Below the pieces are notes generated by a model. It searched no databases and was not told where the DNA came from. It saw only the letters and a list, made by a program, of their open reading frames with translations. A DNA stretch of 19,166 nt, from the NCBI GenBank assembly GCA_964580455.1, contig CAZOKO010000049.1, positions 1-19,166 of the forward strand. Reading direction: 5' to 3'. The DNA comes from CAZOKO01 sp964580455. Lineage in GTDB: Bacteria > Desulfobacterota > WTBG01. Below are positions 7,643-16,006 of the stretch, one piece after another; position 1 is the stretch's first letter, and each line of letters begins with the position of its first letter. Both the position numbers and the translations under genes were made by a program.

Positions 7643-8326
7643 ATGATCAGGTCCATTACCAAGCAAAAACCTTTTGAAGAGATTTTAAGTCTTCTTGAGC
7701 ATGCTTCAAAGATATTCATCATTGGCTGTGGAACATGTACAACCATGACCAGAACCGGAGGGCAGCCGGAGGTCTTGCAGATGATGAATCAGCTAAAAGA
7801 GTCGAAAAAGGAGGTAACAGGATGGATGATGATCCCAGTGGCATGTGATGAATTGACTCATGAGGCACTTGAAGAAAAAATAGATGCCATTAATGGTGCT
7901 GATGCCCTTCTTATCATGACCTGTGCCTTTGGGGTTCAAACGATTGCTATGCATCTGGACAAACAGGTAGTGCCGGCACTTGATACACTCTTTATAGGAA
8001 AAGAGAAAGAGGTTGGAGTCTTTGATGAGGTCTGCCTCCAGTGCGGGGAGTGTATTTTAGGAGAAACAGCAGGTATATGTCCGGTTGCTGGTTGCCACAA
8101 GGGTCTTGTCAATGGACCATGCGGTGGAACAAATAAGGGGAAATGTGAGGTTGATTCAAATAAGGATTGTGTTTGGACACTGATTTATAAGAAGCTTGAA
8201 AAGATGGACAGGCTGGATTTAATGCGCAAGTATCATCCCCCAAAGCAGTATCACATTGAACCAAAACCGGGAAAAACTTTCATACCTTTTGATGAAAGGA
8301 GCAAAGAAGATGGCACGCAGCCTTAA
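7643..8326 (+). CDS. metV: MetV, zinc/iron-sulfur partner of methylenetetrahydrofolate reductase
   Basis: This 227-residue cysteine-rich protein matches MetV (MTHFR C-terminal-like, DUF-type zinc/iron-sulfur) proteins. An N-terminal part carries GCGTC (Cys29, Cys32), VACDE (Cys68) and MTCAFG (Cys94). A C-terminal cluster domain carries Cys131, 134, 137, 146, 151, 160, 168 and 176, including CLQCGEC and NGPCGGTNKGKC. In acetogens MetV forms a core with MetF and connects its flavin to the electron-donating module; here it directly precedes metF and overlaps it by 17 bases. The start is supported by a strong GAGGAGG ribosome site (7631-7637), 5 bases upstream. Its neighbours suggest that the NuoG/E/F-GltD proteins could supply electrons, but that link is inferred. 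Confidence 0.92.
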   Translation: MIRSITKQKPFEEILSLLEHASKIFIIGCGTCTTMTRTGGQPEVLQMMNQLKESKKEVTGWMMIPVACDELTHEALEEKIDAINGADALLIMTCAFGVQTIAMHLDKQVVPALDTLFIGKEKEVGVFDEVCLQCGECILGETAGICPVAGCHKGLVNGPCGGTNKGKCEVDSNKDCVWTLIYKKLEKMDRLDLMRKYHPPKQYHIEPKPGKTFIPFDERSKEDGTQP

Positions 8327-9194
8327 GGAAACACTTCATTCCGGTAAATTTGTAATAACCGGTGAGATAGGTCCTCCCAAGGGGACAAACATTGAGAAGA
8401 TGGTGCATCATATTGATCTTCTCAAGGATAAGGTGGATGCAATGAATGTCACAGACCATCAAAGTTCAGTAATGCGCTTTCCCTCAATGGGAGCGGCCCT
8501 GTCAGTTAAAGAGCGGGGTGGAGAACCTATCCTGCAAATGACCTGCAGAGATCGAAACAGACTGGCCCTCCAGGCAGATCTTTTCTTTGCCTACACCCGT
8601 GGTATCAGAAATGTCCTCTGTTTAACGGGTGATGCCGTCCCTGTGGGGGACCATAAAATGGCAAAAGGGGTTTTTGATCTAGACTCAAGCCAGCTTTTGC
8701 GTACGGTTCGTCTTCTTGAAACGGGTAAGGATATGGGAGGCAACGATTTGGATGGAAAGGTCGAATTTTGCGCTGGGGCTATTGTAACCCCTGAGGCAGA
8801 TCCTTTAGAGCCTCAACTTATCAAGTTTGAAAAAAAGGTCGATTCGGGAGCGGAATTTTTTCAGACTCAGGCCATTTATGATCTCGATAACTTTCAGCGT
8901 TTCATGGAGTTTGCCAGAAAGTTTAAGGTAAAAATTCTTGCCGGCATTATCCTCTTGGTTTCAGCACGGATGGCAAAGTTCATGAACAACAATGTCCCTG
9001 GTGTTTTTGTGCCTCAGACCTTAATTGATGAGCTTGCCGGTGCACCGAAAGGGACGGCAATTAAGAAAGGAATTGAGATTGCGGGGCGTATGATCCGACA
9101 GATCAAAGAAGAGGAGATTTGTGATGGGGTCCATATTATGGCTATCGGAAAAGAGGAGGTGGTGCCTGATATCTTAAGTGCGGCTGGTATTTAA
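8310..9194 (+). CDS. metF: Methylenetetrahydrofolate reductase MetF (canonical copy)
   Basis: The TIM-barrel flavoprotein reduces 5,10-methylene-THF to 5-methyl-THF, the last folate step of the methyl branch of the Wood-Ljungdahl pathway and the methyl source for methionine. The open frame reaches back to 8256, but I prefer the ATG at 8310 (294 residues): it has AAGGAG at 8296-8301 eight bases upstream, and the protein then starts in family register. Counting from this start, the catalytic Glu19 (GEIGPP), the CRDRNRLALQAD segment, Asp108 in LTGD, and the folate-contacting Gln187 in TQAIYD are all present. The start overlaps the end of metV by 17 bases, typical of a tightly co-expressed MetVF pair. 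The TAA stop lies inside one arm of the inverted repeat at 9190-9373. Confidence 0.93.
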   Translation: MARSLKETLHSGKFVITGEIGPPKGTNIEKMVHHIDLLKDKVDAMNVTDHQSSVMRFPSMGAALSVKERGGEPILQMTCRDRNRLALQADLFFAYTRGIRNVLCLTGDAVPVGDHKMAKGVFDLDSSQLLRTVRLLETGKDMGGNDLDGKVEFCAGAIVTPEADPLEPQLIKFEKKVDSGAEFFQTQAIYDLDNFQRFMEFARKFKVKILAGIILLVSARMAKFMNNNVPGVFVPQTLIDELAGAPKGTAIKKGIEIAGRMIRQIKEEEICDGVHIMAIGKEEVVPDILSAAGI

Positions 9195-9373
9195 CCCAGA
9201 ATTTGCAGTAGCCATCTGCTGTGGCTTGAAAATCCTTGCTGCACCGTTTGTTTCACAATTTTACTCCTCAACATATCTATGGATATGCCTTCGTCATAAA
9301 ATTGTTCCAACTGCACGTTTCGCTACGGTTTTCTGCGCCTCGCTACGATACCTACTGCAAAATCTGGGTTTAA
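9190..9373. repeat. Foldback element between the convergent metF and glmM genes
   Basis: A 22-base arm (9190-9211) is matched in inverted form at 9352-9373 with 20 of 22 positions paired (core CTACTGCAAA.TCTGGGTT). Inside are a perfect 9-bp inverted pair, ACAATTTTA (9255-9263) and TAAAATTGT (9297-9305), and a 6-bp hairpin CATATC-TATG-GATATG (9272-9287). The whole gap folds back on itself. The metF stop and the glmM stop both fall within the outer arms. It may act as a bidirectional terminator or mRNA 3'-end stabiliser, or be a MITE-like insertion. A short open frame across the gap (9178-9465 +) has no family features and is not called. Confidence 0.75.
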
Positions 9374-10719
9374 TTGAGCTTGTTTCCGATCAGCTGGACC
9401 AGGTTTTGGGCGATGCCTTTTATTTCTTTTTCGTCCTGGCCTTCAACCATCACTCGGCACAATGACTGGGTACCGGAGTAACGCACCAGGACCCTTCCTT
9501 TATCAGATAGTGTCTTTTCAGCAGTAGCAATAGCCTTTTTGATCTCAGGTATGGAGTCGAGATCTTTCTTATGTGTTATTTCCACATTCTCAATTACTTG
9601 AGGAAACTTCTGCATGATGGTACTGAGTTCAGAAAGTTTCTTGTTGTTTTTTTTCATAGTTGCCATGACCTGCAGGGCAGAGAGAATACCATCGCCCGTT
9701 GTATTTAAGTCAAAAAATATAATGTGTCCCGACTGCTCACCACCAAAGTTGTAACCATGGCTCAACATTTTTTCTAATATGTATCTGTCTCCAACTGCTG
9801 ACCTAACCATTTTAATACCTTCTTTTTTGAGAGCAACCTCAAGTCCTATATTACTCATTACGGTGGCTACTACTGTGTTTTTTTTGAGTCGGTCTTCTCT
9901 TAACAAATCCACAGCACAGATAGCCATGATTTGATCGCCATTTACCTCAACCCCATTTTCGTCAACAAAAATGACTCGATCCGCATCGCCGTCTAAAGCA
10001 ATGCCAATATCAGCACCCTTTTCTTTCACTGCCTGGCTTACCACTTCCGGGTGAAGTGTTCCGCAGTTTAAATTGATATTAGCCCCGTCAGGATCAATGC
10101 CCAGGGGATAGACCTCGGCTCCCAGCTCTTCAAATACAAGGGGTGCAATTTTATACGCTGCGCCATGAGCACAATCGAGAACAATCTTATAACCATCCAG
10201 CGTAAAATCACCTGAAAAAGTGTTTTTTAAAAAGACAATATACCTTCCTGCAGCGTCATCAATTCTGAATGCCTTTCCTACTTCGGTGGCGGTGGGGCGA
10301 AGAGAATCTATCTCTTTGGAAAATATCAACTCCTCAATTCTCTTCTCTTTTTCGTCTGGGAGCTTGAATCCATCTCGACAAAAAATCTTTATCCCATTAT
10401 CCTGAAAGGGGTTATGGGAGGCAGAGATCACAATACCAGCATCTGCCCTCATATCAGTAGTTAAAAAAGCGATGCCCGGGGTAGGAATGGGGCCTACCAG
10501 GAGGACATCTACACCCATGGAACAAATACCTGATGCCAGAGCGGTCTCCAGCATGTATCCTGAAAGCCTGGTATCCTTACCAATGAGAATTTTATGTCTT
10601 CTCTCTTTATCCTTAAATATATGAGCTATAGCCCTTCCCAACTGCATTGCAATTTCTGTGGTCATAGGGTACGCGTTGGCCACACCTCTGATTCCATCGG
10701 TACCAAATAATTTTCTCAT
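9370..10719 (-). CDS. glmM: Phosphoglucosamine mutase
   Basis: GlmM interconverts glucosamine-6-phosphate and glucosamine-1-phosphate, the second step towards UDP-GlcNAc for peptidoglycan and lipopolysaccharide. The 449-residue length is normal. It starts MRKLFGTDGIRG, carries the phosphoserine loop ISASHNP with Ser101, and the Mg-binding DGDADR with Asp243, 245 and 247; the C-terminal phosphate-binding RYSGTQ is present. It is the last gene of a - strand operon behind glmS, with a 28-base gap containing a good GGAAGGAG ribosome site. It converges on metF, and the two stops face each other across a foldback element. Confidence 0.97.
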   Translation of the reverse strand: MRKLFGTDGIRGVANAYPMTTEIAMQLGRAIAHIFKDKERRHKILIGKDTRLSGYMLETALASGICSMGVDVLLVGPIPTPGIAFLTTDMRADAGIVISASHNPFQDNGIKIFCRDGFKLPDEKEKRIEELIFSKEIDSLRPTATEVGKAFRIDDAAGRYIVFLKNTFSGDFTLDGYKIVLDCAHGAAYKIAPLVFEELGAEVYPLGIDPDGANINLNCGTLHPEVVSQAVKEKGADIGIALDGDADRVIFVDENGVEVNGDQIMAICAVDLLREDRLKKNTVVATVMSNIGLEVALKKEGIKMVRSAVGDRYILEKMLSHGYNFGGEQSGHIIFFDLNTTGDGILSALQVMATMKKNNKKLSELSTIMQKFPQVIENVEITHKKDLDSIPEIKKAIATAEKTLSDKGRVLVRYSGTQSLCRVMVEGQDEKEIKGIAQNLVQLIGNKLN

Positions 10720-10747
10720 TTCTCCTTCCTTATTGTTGACGTTCTAT

Positions 10748-12577
10748 CTATTCTACCGTTACGCTTTTTGCCAGATTCCTGGGCTGGTCAACATCCGTTC
10801 CCTTAAGTTCAGCAATATGATAGGCAAGTAATTGCAGAGGAAGTGTGAAAAGAATGGGCATCAGAAAGCTATTATTCTCAGGTATTTTTATAATAGTATC
10901 TGCCTTTGACTTAATTTCTTTACTGATTTTAGGAGTAACTGCTATAATTTCCCCTCCTCTTGCCTTGACTTCCTCAACATTACTCATGATCTTATCAAAA
11001 GTAATACCTTTAGATACTAACACTACTACGGGCATTTGTTCGTCAATGAGTGCAATGGGACCATGTTTCATCTCACCTGCTGGATATCCTTCTGCATGAA
11101 TATAAGAGATTTCCTTCAGTTTAAGGGCACCTTCCAGGGCAATGGGGTAGTTGATACCCCTTCCCAGGTAGAGGAAATCACGGTAGTTCATATACTGGTG
11201 GGCAATAGTTCTTATAGTGGAGTCTTCTTCCAGTATCTTTTCAACCTGGCGAGGTAGTTTTACCAGGTCTTTGATCATATTTTTCTCTTTATCAGTGGAT
11301 AACCGCCCGGTAAGTTTCCCCAGGTGGAGAGCCAGGAGATAGAGAACTGTCAATTGGGTAGTGAAAGCCTTGGTTGAAGCTACTCCAATCTCTGGTCCCG
11401 CATGGGTGTAAATAACTCCGTGGGAGCCCCTTACCATACTGCTGCCCACTACATTACAGATGGAGATGATTCGCGCCTTTTTCTTCAGCCCTTCCCGCAG
11501 TGCTGCCATAGTATCTGCTGTTTCTCCTGACTGGCTTATAAGCAGAAGAAGGGTTTTTTTATTTAGCAGAGGATCCCGGTACCTGAATTCAGAACCCAGA
11601 TCCACTTCGACCGGTATATGACAGATATCTTCAATCATGAATTTGCCTACAGTAGCAGCATGCCAGGAAGTGCCGCAGGCAACGATAAAGATCTTCTCAA
11701 TCTGTTTTAAATCTTTTGCAGTGAGGTTGCAATCTTCCAGGAATACATTGCCCTTCTCCTCAGCAACCCTTCCTCTGAAAGTGTCAATAAGTGCTATCGG
11801 CTGTTCAAATATTTCCTTCTGCATAAAGTGCTTGAAGCCACCCTTTTCTGCCATAGAGGGACTCCAATCGATTGTCTCGACTTTTTTAGAAACCTTTGTG
11901 CCTGAGAGGTTATTTATTTTTACTCCCTTGTTACTTAAAACAGCTATTTCCCCGTCGTCCGGAAAGATTACCTTCCTCGTATGTGACAGAAAAGCAGGGA
12001 TGTCAGAAGCTATGAACCATTCTTGCTCACCAAGACCTATGACCAGAGGACTTTCATTTCTTGCAGCGATCAGCTTTTCTGGCTCTTCTTCACAGATGAT
12101 CCCAATAGCGTAAGACCCTTTTATCCTTTTAAGTGCATTTCTTACTGCCTGCTCAAAGCTGTTTCCTTTGAAAAGGTAGCTTTGTATAAGATGAGAAATA
12201 ATTTCTGTGTCAGTTTCAGATTTAAAGGTGTGGCCTTTTTTTTCCAGTATTTTTTTAAGGTCAAGGTAATTTTCAATAATGCCGTTGTGGACAACTACAA
12301 TACTTCCAGCTTTATGGGGATGGGCATTGGTCTCAGACGGTTTGCCATGAGTAGCCCACCTGGTGTGACCTATCCCCACCCTTCCTCTCAATGGGTCTTT
12401 ATATAAAGAACGTTCTAACTGGTCAAGTTTTCCTTCGTTTCGTTTGATCTTTACTTTCCCGCCATCTATTACAGCCATGCCGGCAGAATCGTAACCTCGA
12501 TATTCTAATCGCTTTAAGCCCTCAAGTAAAATCTGAGGAGCTTCTCTTTCACCAATGTATCCTACGATGCCACACAT
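10748..12577 (-). CDS. glmS: Glutamine-fructose-6-phosphate aminotransferase (isomerising)
   Basis: GlmS makes glucosamine-6-phosphate from fructose-6-phosphate and glutamine, the entry step of hexosamine synthesis. The 609 residues match E. coli GlmS exactly in length. The N-terminal glutaminase domain starts MCGIVGYIG with the nucleophile Cys2. Two SIS sugar-isomerase domains follow (ACGTSWHA, SQSGETADT, TKAFTTQL), and the protein ends in the conserved DQPRNLAKSVTVE. It lies between the beta-helix acetyltransferase-like gene (24-base gap) and glmM (28-base gap) on the same strand. The leader is only 24 bases, so I see no room for a glmS ribozyme. Its ribosome site is weak, suggesting coupling to the gene in front. 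Confidence 0.97.
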   Translation of the reverse strand: MCGIVGYIGEREAPQILLEGLKRLEYRGYDSAGMAVIDGGKVKIKRNEGKLDQLERSLYKDPLRGRVGIGHTRWATHGKPSETNAHPHKAGSIVVVHNGIIENYLDLKKILEKKGHTFKSETDTEIISHLIQSYLFKGNSFEQAVRNALKRIKGSYAIGIICEEEPEKLIAARNESPLVIGLGEQEWFIASDIPAFLSHTRKVIFPDDGEIAVLSNKGVKINNLSGTKVSKKVETIDWSPSMAEKGGFKHFMQKEIFEQPIALIDTFRGRVAEEKGNVFLEDCNLTAKDLKQIEKIFIVACGTSWHAATVGKFMIEDICHIPVEVDLGSEFRYRDPLLNKKTLLLLISQSGETADTMAALREGLKKKARIISICNVVGSSMVRGSHGVIYTHAGPEIGVASTKAFTTQLTVLYLLALHLGKLTGRLSTDKEKNMIKDLVKLPRQVEKILEEDSTIRTIAHQYMNYRDFLYLGRGINYPIALEGALKLKEISYIHAEGYPAGEMKHGPIALIDEQMPVVVLVSKGITFDKIMSNVEEVKARGGEIIAVTPKISKEIKSKADTIIKIPENNSFLMPILFTLPLQLLAYHIAELKGTDVDQPRNLAKSVTVE

Positions 12578-12601
12578 GTCTCGTCTCTGTAATGCTATAA
12601 T

Positions 12602-13423
12602 TTATTGTGAAGTTCTTATTACTTCCTGTTCCTGTTTTAGCTTAACTATTGAACCGGGGGGGTAGTATCCGCGCAATGAGGTATTGGGATAGGATAATAC
12701 TCCCTTTGCCAGTAAAGTTCCGGGGCTGGTTACTGTATTACATCCCAGCTCCACTTTGTCTCCAATAATAGCCCCCATTTTCCTCAGTCCTGTATCATAC
12801 TGATTCCCATCAATTTCAACTTTTATGGATGACTCGAAAATTTTAAGATTGGCGAGTTTAGTTCCTGCTCCTAGATTGACTTCACCTAAAATACTATCTC
12901 CGATATAGGCAAAGTGACCAGCTTTACTTCCGTAAATCAAAATGGAGTTTTTGATCTCGGTAGTATGTCCTGCCACACATCGATTGCCGATAATTACATT
13001 TCCCCTGATGTAAGCACCTTGCCGAACCTCAGTGTTATCCCCAATAATGGTAGGACCTTTAATTAGTGCCCCAGGTTCTACAACTGTACCTTTCCCAACA
13101 TGGATATTATCATCAAGAAAAGATGCGCCTGCGTAGAAAATCGATGCACCCACCAGAATTTCACCGTCGACTTCTACCTGCAGTTTTCCCTTAGTGGTAT
13201 CCCCTCTTTTCAGAGTGAAATGTTCTATGAGCTTTCCTTCATGGAGAGCGTATGTCTCAGGCAGTATATCCCCCTTTTTTCTTAGCTCACTCAGGTTGGA
13301 AACAAGGGTGTCCTGGATATATGATTCCAGCTTTTTTAAGACATCCCATACATGTTCTGTTTTTTCAAACAATGGGCGGTGGGCAAATTTGGTCAGGTCA
13401 AAAAAATCTTCAGTGCTTAACAT
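12602..13423 (-). CDS. Left-handed beta-helix acetyltransferase-like protein, GlmU C-terminal half-like
   Basis: The 273-residue protein has a helical N-terminal ~75 residues followed by hexapeptide repeats (~80-250) of a left-handed beta-helix (IHVGKGTVVEPGALIKGPTI, IGDNTEVRQGAYI and similar). The stretches GHTTEIKNSIL and GAGTKLANLK resemble the acetyltransferase part of GlmU and of archaeal sugar-1-phosphate nucleotidylyltransferase/acetyltransferases. The N-terminal nucleotidyltransferase domain is absent: no G.GTRM motif. As first gene of an operon with glmS and glmM, it most likely acetylates glucosamine-1-phosphate. A separate enzyme elsewhere would then have to add UMP. No strong ribosome site precedes the ATG. 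A regulatory or other sugar-acyltransferase role is possible. Confidence 0.78.
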   Translation of the reverse strand: MLSTEDFFDLTKFAHRPLFEKTEHVWDVLKKLESYIQDTLVSNLSELRKKGDILPETYALHEGKLIEHFTLKRGDTTKGKLQVEVDGEILVGASIFYAGASFLDDNIHVGKGTVVEPGALIKGPTIIGDNTEVRQGAYIRGNVIIGNRCVAGHTTEIKNSILIYGSKAGHFAYIGDSILGEVNLGAGTKLANLKIFESSIKVEIDGNQYDTGLRKMGAIIGDKVELGCNTVTSPGTLLAKGVLSYPNTSLRGYYPPGSIVKLKQEQEVIRTSQ

Positions 13424-13461
13424 CTTATTTATCGGATTCTTGTCAAAAAAATAAAGAGAAT

Positions 13462-13485
13462 ATTGAGATGCTGTCTATTCTCAAT
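13462..13485 (-). terminator. Possible weak terminator between the GGDEF regulator and the glm operon
   Basis: A 7-bp stem (ATTGAGA/TCTCAAT) with a 10-base loop is followed, reading on the - strand, by a T-rich run (ATTCTCTTTATTTTTTT). It lies about 100 bases downstream of the response-regulator stop and 40 bases upstream of the glm operon. The T-run is offset by several bases, so this call is tentative. Confidence 0.35.
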
Positions 13486-13582
13486 AAAAAACAGCCTTCA
13501 AAATATTCTCATAGGGATCTTTTCTGAGATCAAATATATTGTCTCAATGGATCTGGCAGGAAGTGTGCTATTTTGCCTTTTC

Positions 13583-14617
13583 CTATACCTTGCTGTATGT
13601 CTCTTTATCAGCACAAAGGAAGGTGCAATTTTTCCCTGATTCTTTCCCCCGATAAAGTGCTTTATCAGCCTGTTCTATCAGGTTATTCTTATTGTCAGCA
13701 TCTACGGGGAAAGATGCCAAGCCAATGGTTATCCTGATATTTCCAATGGAGTTTCCCTCTGCATCAAGCATACTGTTTCTTTCAACTGATTGTCTAATTC
13801 TTTCACAGACAGTAGCAGCCTCTTTCTTATCTGTCTCTGGAAGTATTACAGCAAATTCTTCCCCACCATGCCGACAGATAACATCGCATCCCCTGGTAGC
13901 AGTTTTTAAGATTGATGCCAAATTTTTTAATACCAGGTCTCCCACTGGATGGCCGTATTGATCATTATAATCCTTGAAATCGTCAATATCTAACATAATC
14001 AAAGAGAGAGGACGGTTGTACCTTTTTTCCCTCTCCAATTCCATCTGCAGGTGTTGGTGAAAGTAACGATAGTTATATAGTTCGGTAAGTCCATCGATGC
14101 TTGAAAGTATTTTGTAGAATTCTCTTTCACTAGCCAAGCGTTGAAAATCTCTTCTCTCTATATTTTTCTTTACTACCAGTCTTATCTGGTCCGTATTTAA
14201 AGGTTTAGTAATGTAGTCTACAGCACCAGCTTTCATTGATTCTACAGCCGAATTAACAGAGGCATATCCTGTCATTACGATTACATCAATACCTGGATCT
14301 ATATTTTTTACCTCTTTGATTACTTGCAGACCATCCATCCCATGCATTCTTAAATCAGTTACTATCAGATCATAGGTAGAAGCTCGAACCATTTCCAAAG
14401 CTTCTTCCCCACAGGATGCCATGTCCACTTTATAATCTGATTCCTCAAGTAAATCTGCAAGCAGGGATCTTATATCTGCATCATCATCTATAATCAGGAG
14501 TTTGATATCAGAAGTGCCACTCTTCTCCTCTCCTGCAATATTTTTATCTGCAACCTCCGGAGGAATAGCAGGGTTCTTTAAGGAAGCGGATTCACCATCT
14601 TTTTTCATCTTCTTCAT
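13583..14617 (-). CDS. Response regulator with REC and GGDEF (diguanylate cyclase) domains
   Basis: A receiver domain (~38-155) has acidic residues Asp44-46, phospho-acceptor Asp88 (VTDLRM), Thr116 and Lys138 (TKP). A GGDEF domain follows (~170-335) with the active-site variant GGEEF at 251-255. The product is probably cyclic di-GMP, formed from two GTP in response to phosphorylation by a histidine kinase not present here. An RGCD motif at 242-245, five residues before GGEEF, is a complete inhibitory I-site, so product feedback is expected. The layout resembles single-REC PleD-like regulators. A second ATG at 14608 has an AAGG nine bases upstream and may be the true start, since the first ATG abuts that AAGG. 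No output target is encoded nearby. Confidence 0.93.
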   Translation of the reverse strand: MKKMKKDGESASLKNPAIPPEVADKNIAGEEKSGTSDIKLLIIDDDADIRSLLADLLEESDYKVDMASCGEEALEMVRASTYDLIVTDLRMHGMDGLQVIKEVKNIDPGIDVIVMTGYASVNSAVESMKAGAVDYITKPLNTDQIRLVVKKNIERRDFQRLASEREFYKILSSIDGLTELYNYRYFHQHLQMELEREKRYNRPLSLIMLDIDDFKDYNDQYGHPVGDLVLKNLASILKTATRGCDVICRHGGEEFAVILPETDKKEAATVCERIRQSVERNSMLDAEGNSIGNIRITIGLASFPVDADNKNNLIEQADKALYRGKESGKNCTFLCADKETYSKV

Positions 14618-14713
14618 CCTTGTTCATTTTTTGTTGTCAAAAGATAAAAGCGATAGAAATAATTGAGTTTTTTATATCATAAAAATATCCAGAAAGGAAC
14701 AAATTAATTTAAA

Positions 14714-14754
14714 CGTCTCGGAATTTCTACAACTCATTGAAGTTAAAGGAATTT
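14714..14754. repeat. 41-base dispersed repeat, copy 1
   Basis: This stretch (core TTCTACAACTCATTGAAGTT) matches 19014-19054 at 32 of 41 positions without gaps. Both copies are in the same orientation and in intergenic DNA. The function is unknown. Confidence 0.5.
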
Positions 14755-14785
14755 CTTCCATCACTCCAATTGTGAGCACAGCGAA

Positions 14786-15715
14786 CTATATTTTTTTTGC
14801 TTTCTTCCATCGACGGTGGAACCACCACCATTGGGCAGGATATTGTTTTATATAGGATTCAATCAGCTTAGTAAGTTTAGCAGTGTTTTGAAGGATATCA
14901 TCTTCCTTGTCTTCTGTACTATCAAGTTTGAAAGGTGGTTTTATAATGAGTTTATGGTGGTTTGAAGCATCCCTTATCATAAGCATGGGAAGGATAGGAG
15001 CACCTGTTCTTAAGCTGAAGACTACAGGGCCTCTGAAGGTGGGAACCAACCAGCCAAAAAAATCAACCCAGAGATCTTGAGAGGACGCATTCTGGTCAAT
15101 CTGGAGATAAAGTATACTGTTTTTCCCCAAGGAAGCCAATGATTTTACTACACACATCTTGCGGGGCTGGTCGGGTATTGAGTCCAAGCCGAGTTTTATC
15201 CTTATATCTGATAAGGTTTTAGCTAATATGTCATCTTTAGGGTTACGAAGAATGAGGTTAAAACGATAACCTTCCAGAACCAGCCTGGGACCAATGATGA
15301 CGAAATTTCCCATGTGGGCACTTATAGCTACTACTCCTTTACCCTTGCTCAATGCATTATCCAAGTATTCTAATCCATCAATACTTATAATTTCTTTTAA
15401 GAAAACAGGGTCGGCATAGGTGAGTTTTGCTACCTCCATGGCATTCTTTGCTGTGTCACGAAACATGGTTTTAACAATTTCACTACGTTCTCTTTCCGTT
15501 TTTGAGGTACCGAAAGCTATTTTTAGGTTGTTGTATGCTATCTGCCTTCGTTTCCTCAGCAGGTAAAAGCCTATTTTTCCAATAATTCCTGCAACAAAGT
15601 AAAGATACTTTAAGGGCAACCATTGTGCCAATCGGAGGGCAAAGTGAGCTACAATCCGTCCCCAGAAATAGATAATCCTTTTTCTCAGATAAGGTTTTTT
15701 ATCCCTTTTTCCCAT
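14786..15715 (-). CDS. LpxL/HtrB-family lysophospholipid or lipid A acyltransferase
   Basis: The 309-residue protein has the length and layout of LpxL/HtrB late acyltransferases: a basic, hydrophobic N-terminal region (~10-55) for inner-membrane association, the acceptor motif region SAHMGNF at 132-138, the LRN and DQN segments, and FFGWLVPTFRGP downstream. Such enzymes add an acyl chain to Kdo2-lipid IVA or a related acceptor, implying an outer membrane with lipid A. The catalytic HxxxxD/E motif is altered: His134 is present, but the acid position is Val139 (codon GTC). Relatives with non-acidic residues here may form a separate subfamily. The gene seems monocistronic, with 168 bases to the regulator downstream and no lpx genes nearby. 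Confidence 0.85.
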   Translation of the reverse strand: MGKRDKKPYLRKRIIYFWGRIVAHFALRLAQWLPLKYLYFVAGIIGKIGFYLLRKRRQIAYNNLKIAFGTSKTERERSEIVKTMFRDTAKNAMEVAKLTYADPVFLKEIISIDGLEYLDNALSKGKGVVAISAHMGNFVIIGPRLVLEGYRFNLILRNPKDDILAKTLSDIRIKLGLDSIPDQPRKMCVVKSLASLGKNSILYLQIDQNASSQDLWVDFFGWLVPTFRGPVVFSLRTGAPILPMLMIRDASNHHKLIIKPPFKLDSTEDKEDDILQNTAKLTKLIESYIKQYPAQWWWFHRRWKKAKKI

Positions 15716-15872
15716 TTATTTGCCTATCTATGTTTATATAAAAAATGAACTGTGTATATCTCCTATTTCTTTTTAGTTGTCAACTATTTTTGTATATTCA
15801 TAGATAATCTTGCCAGGTTTTTTTCATAATAGAAACCGGCTTATAAAAAGTGAAAATAGTGAAAAAAACTGC

Positions 15873-15900
15873 TTGACATTCTTTATGCCTATGATAATAA
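15873..15900 (+). promoter_or_regulatory. Candidate sigma-70 promoter for the ComEA-like gene
   Basis: TTGACA (15873-15878) is followed after 16 bases by TAATAA (15895-15900), with GATAAT as an overlapping alternative. It would give a leader of about 100 bases containing a purine-rich run (15927-15944) but no clear hairpin. The surrounding 290-base gap 15716-16006 holds no supported gene. Confidence 0.55.
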
Positions 15901-16006
15901 GGAGCTTGTTATAAAAAATCTGATATGAGAGGGGGTGAGGGGAGTTTAAATCAAATAAATAATGCAATGTTTTATTGTCTAAAATTCTATGGAAAGGAGG
16001 AGAAAT

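Noticed and set aside
9178..9465. 95-codon open frame on the + strand after metF
   Set aside because: It spans the foldback element and runs antisense into glmM; composition is unlike the neighbouring proteins and no motif was seen.
12578..12601. glmS ribozyme upstream of glmS
   Set aside because: Only 24 bases separate glmS from the preceding gene, too short for the ribozyme, and no core motif is visible.
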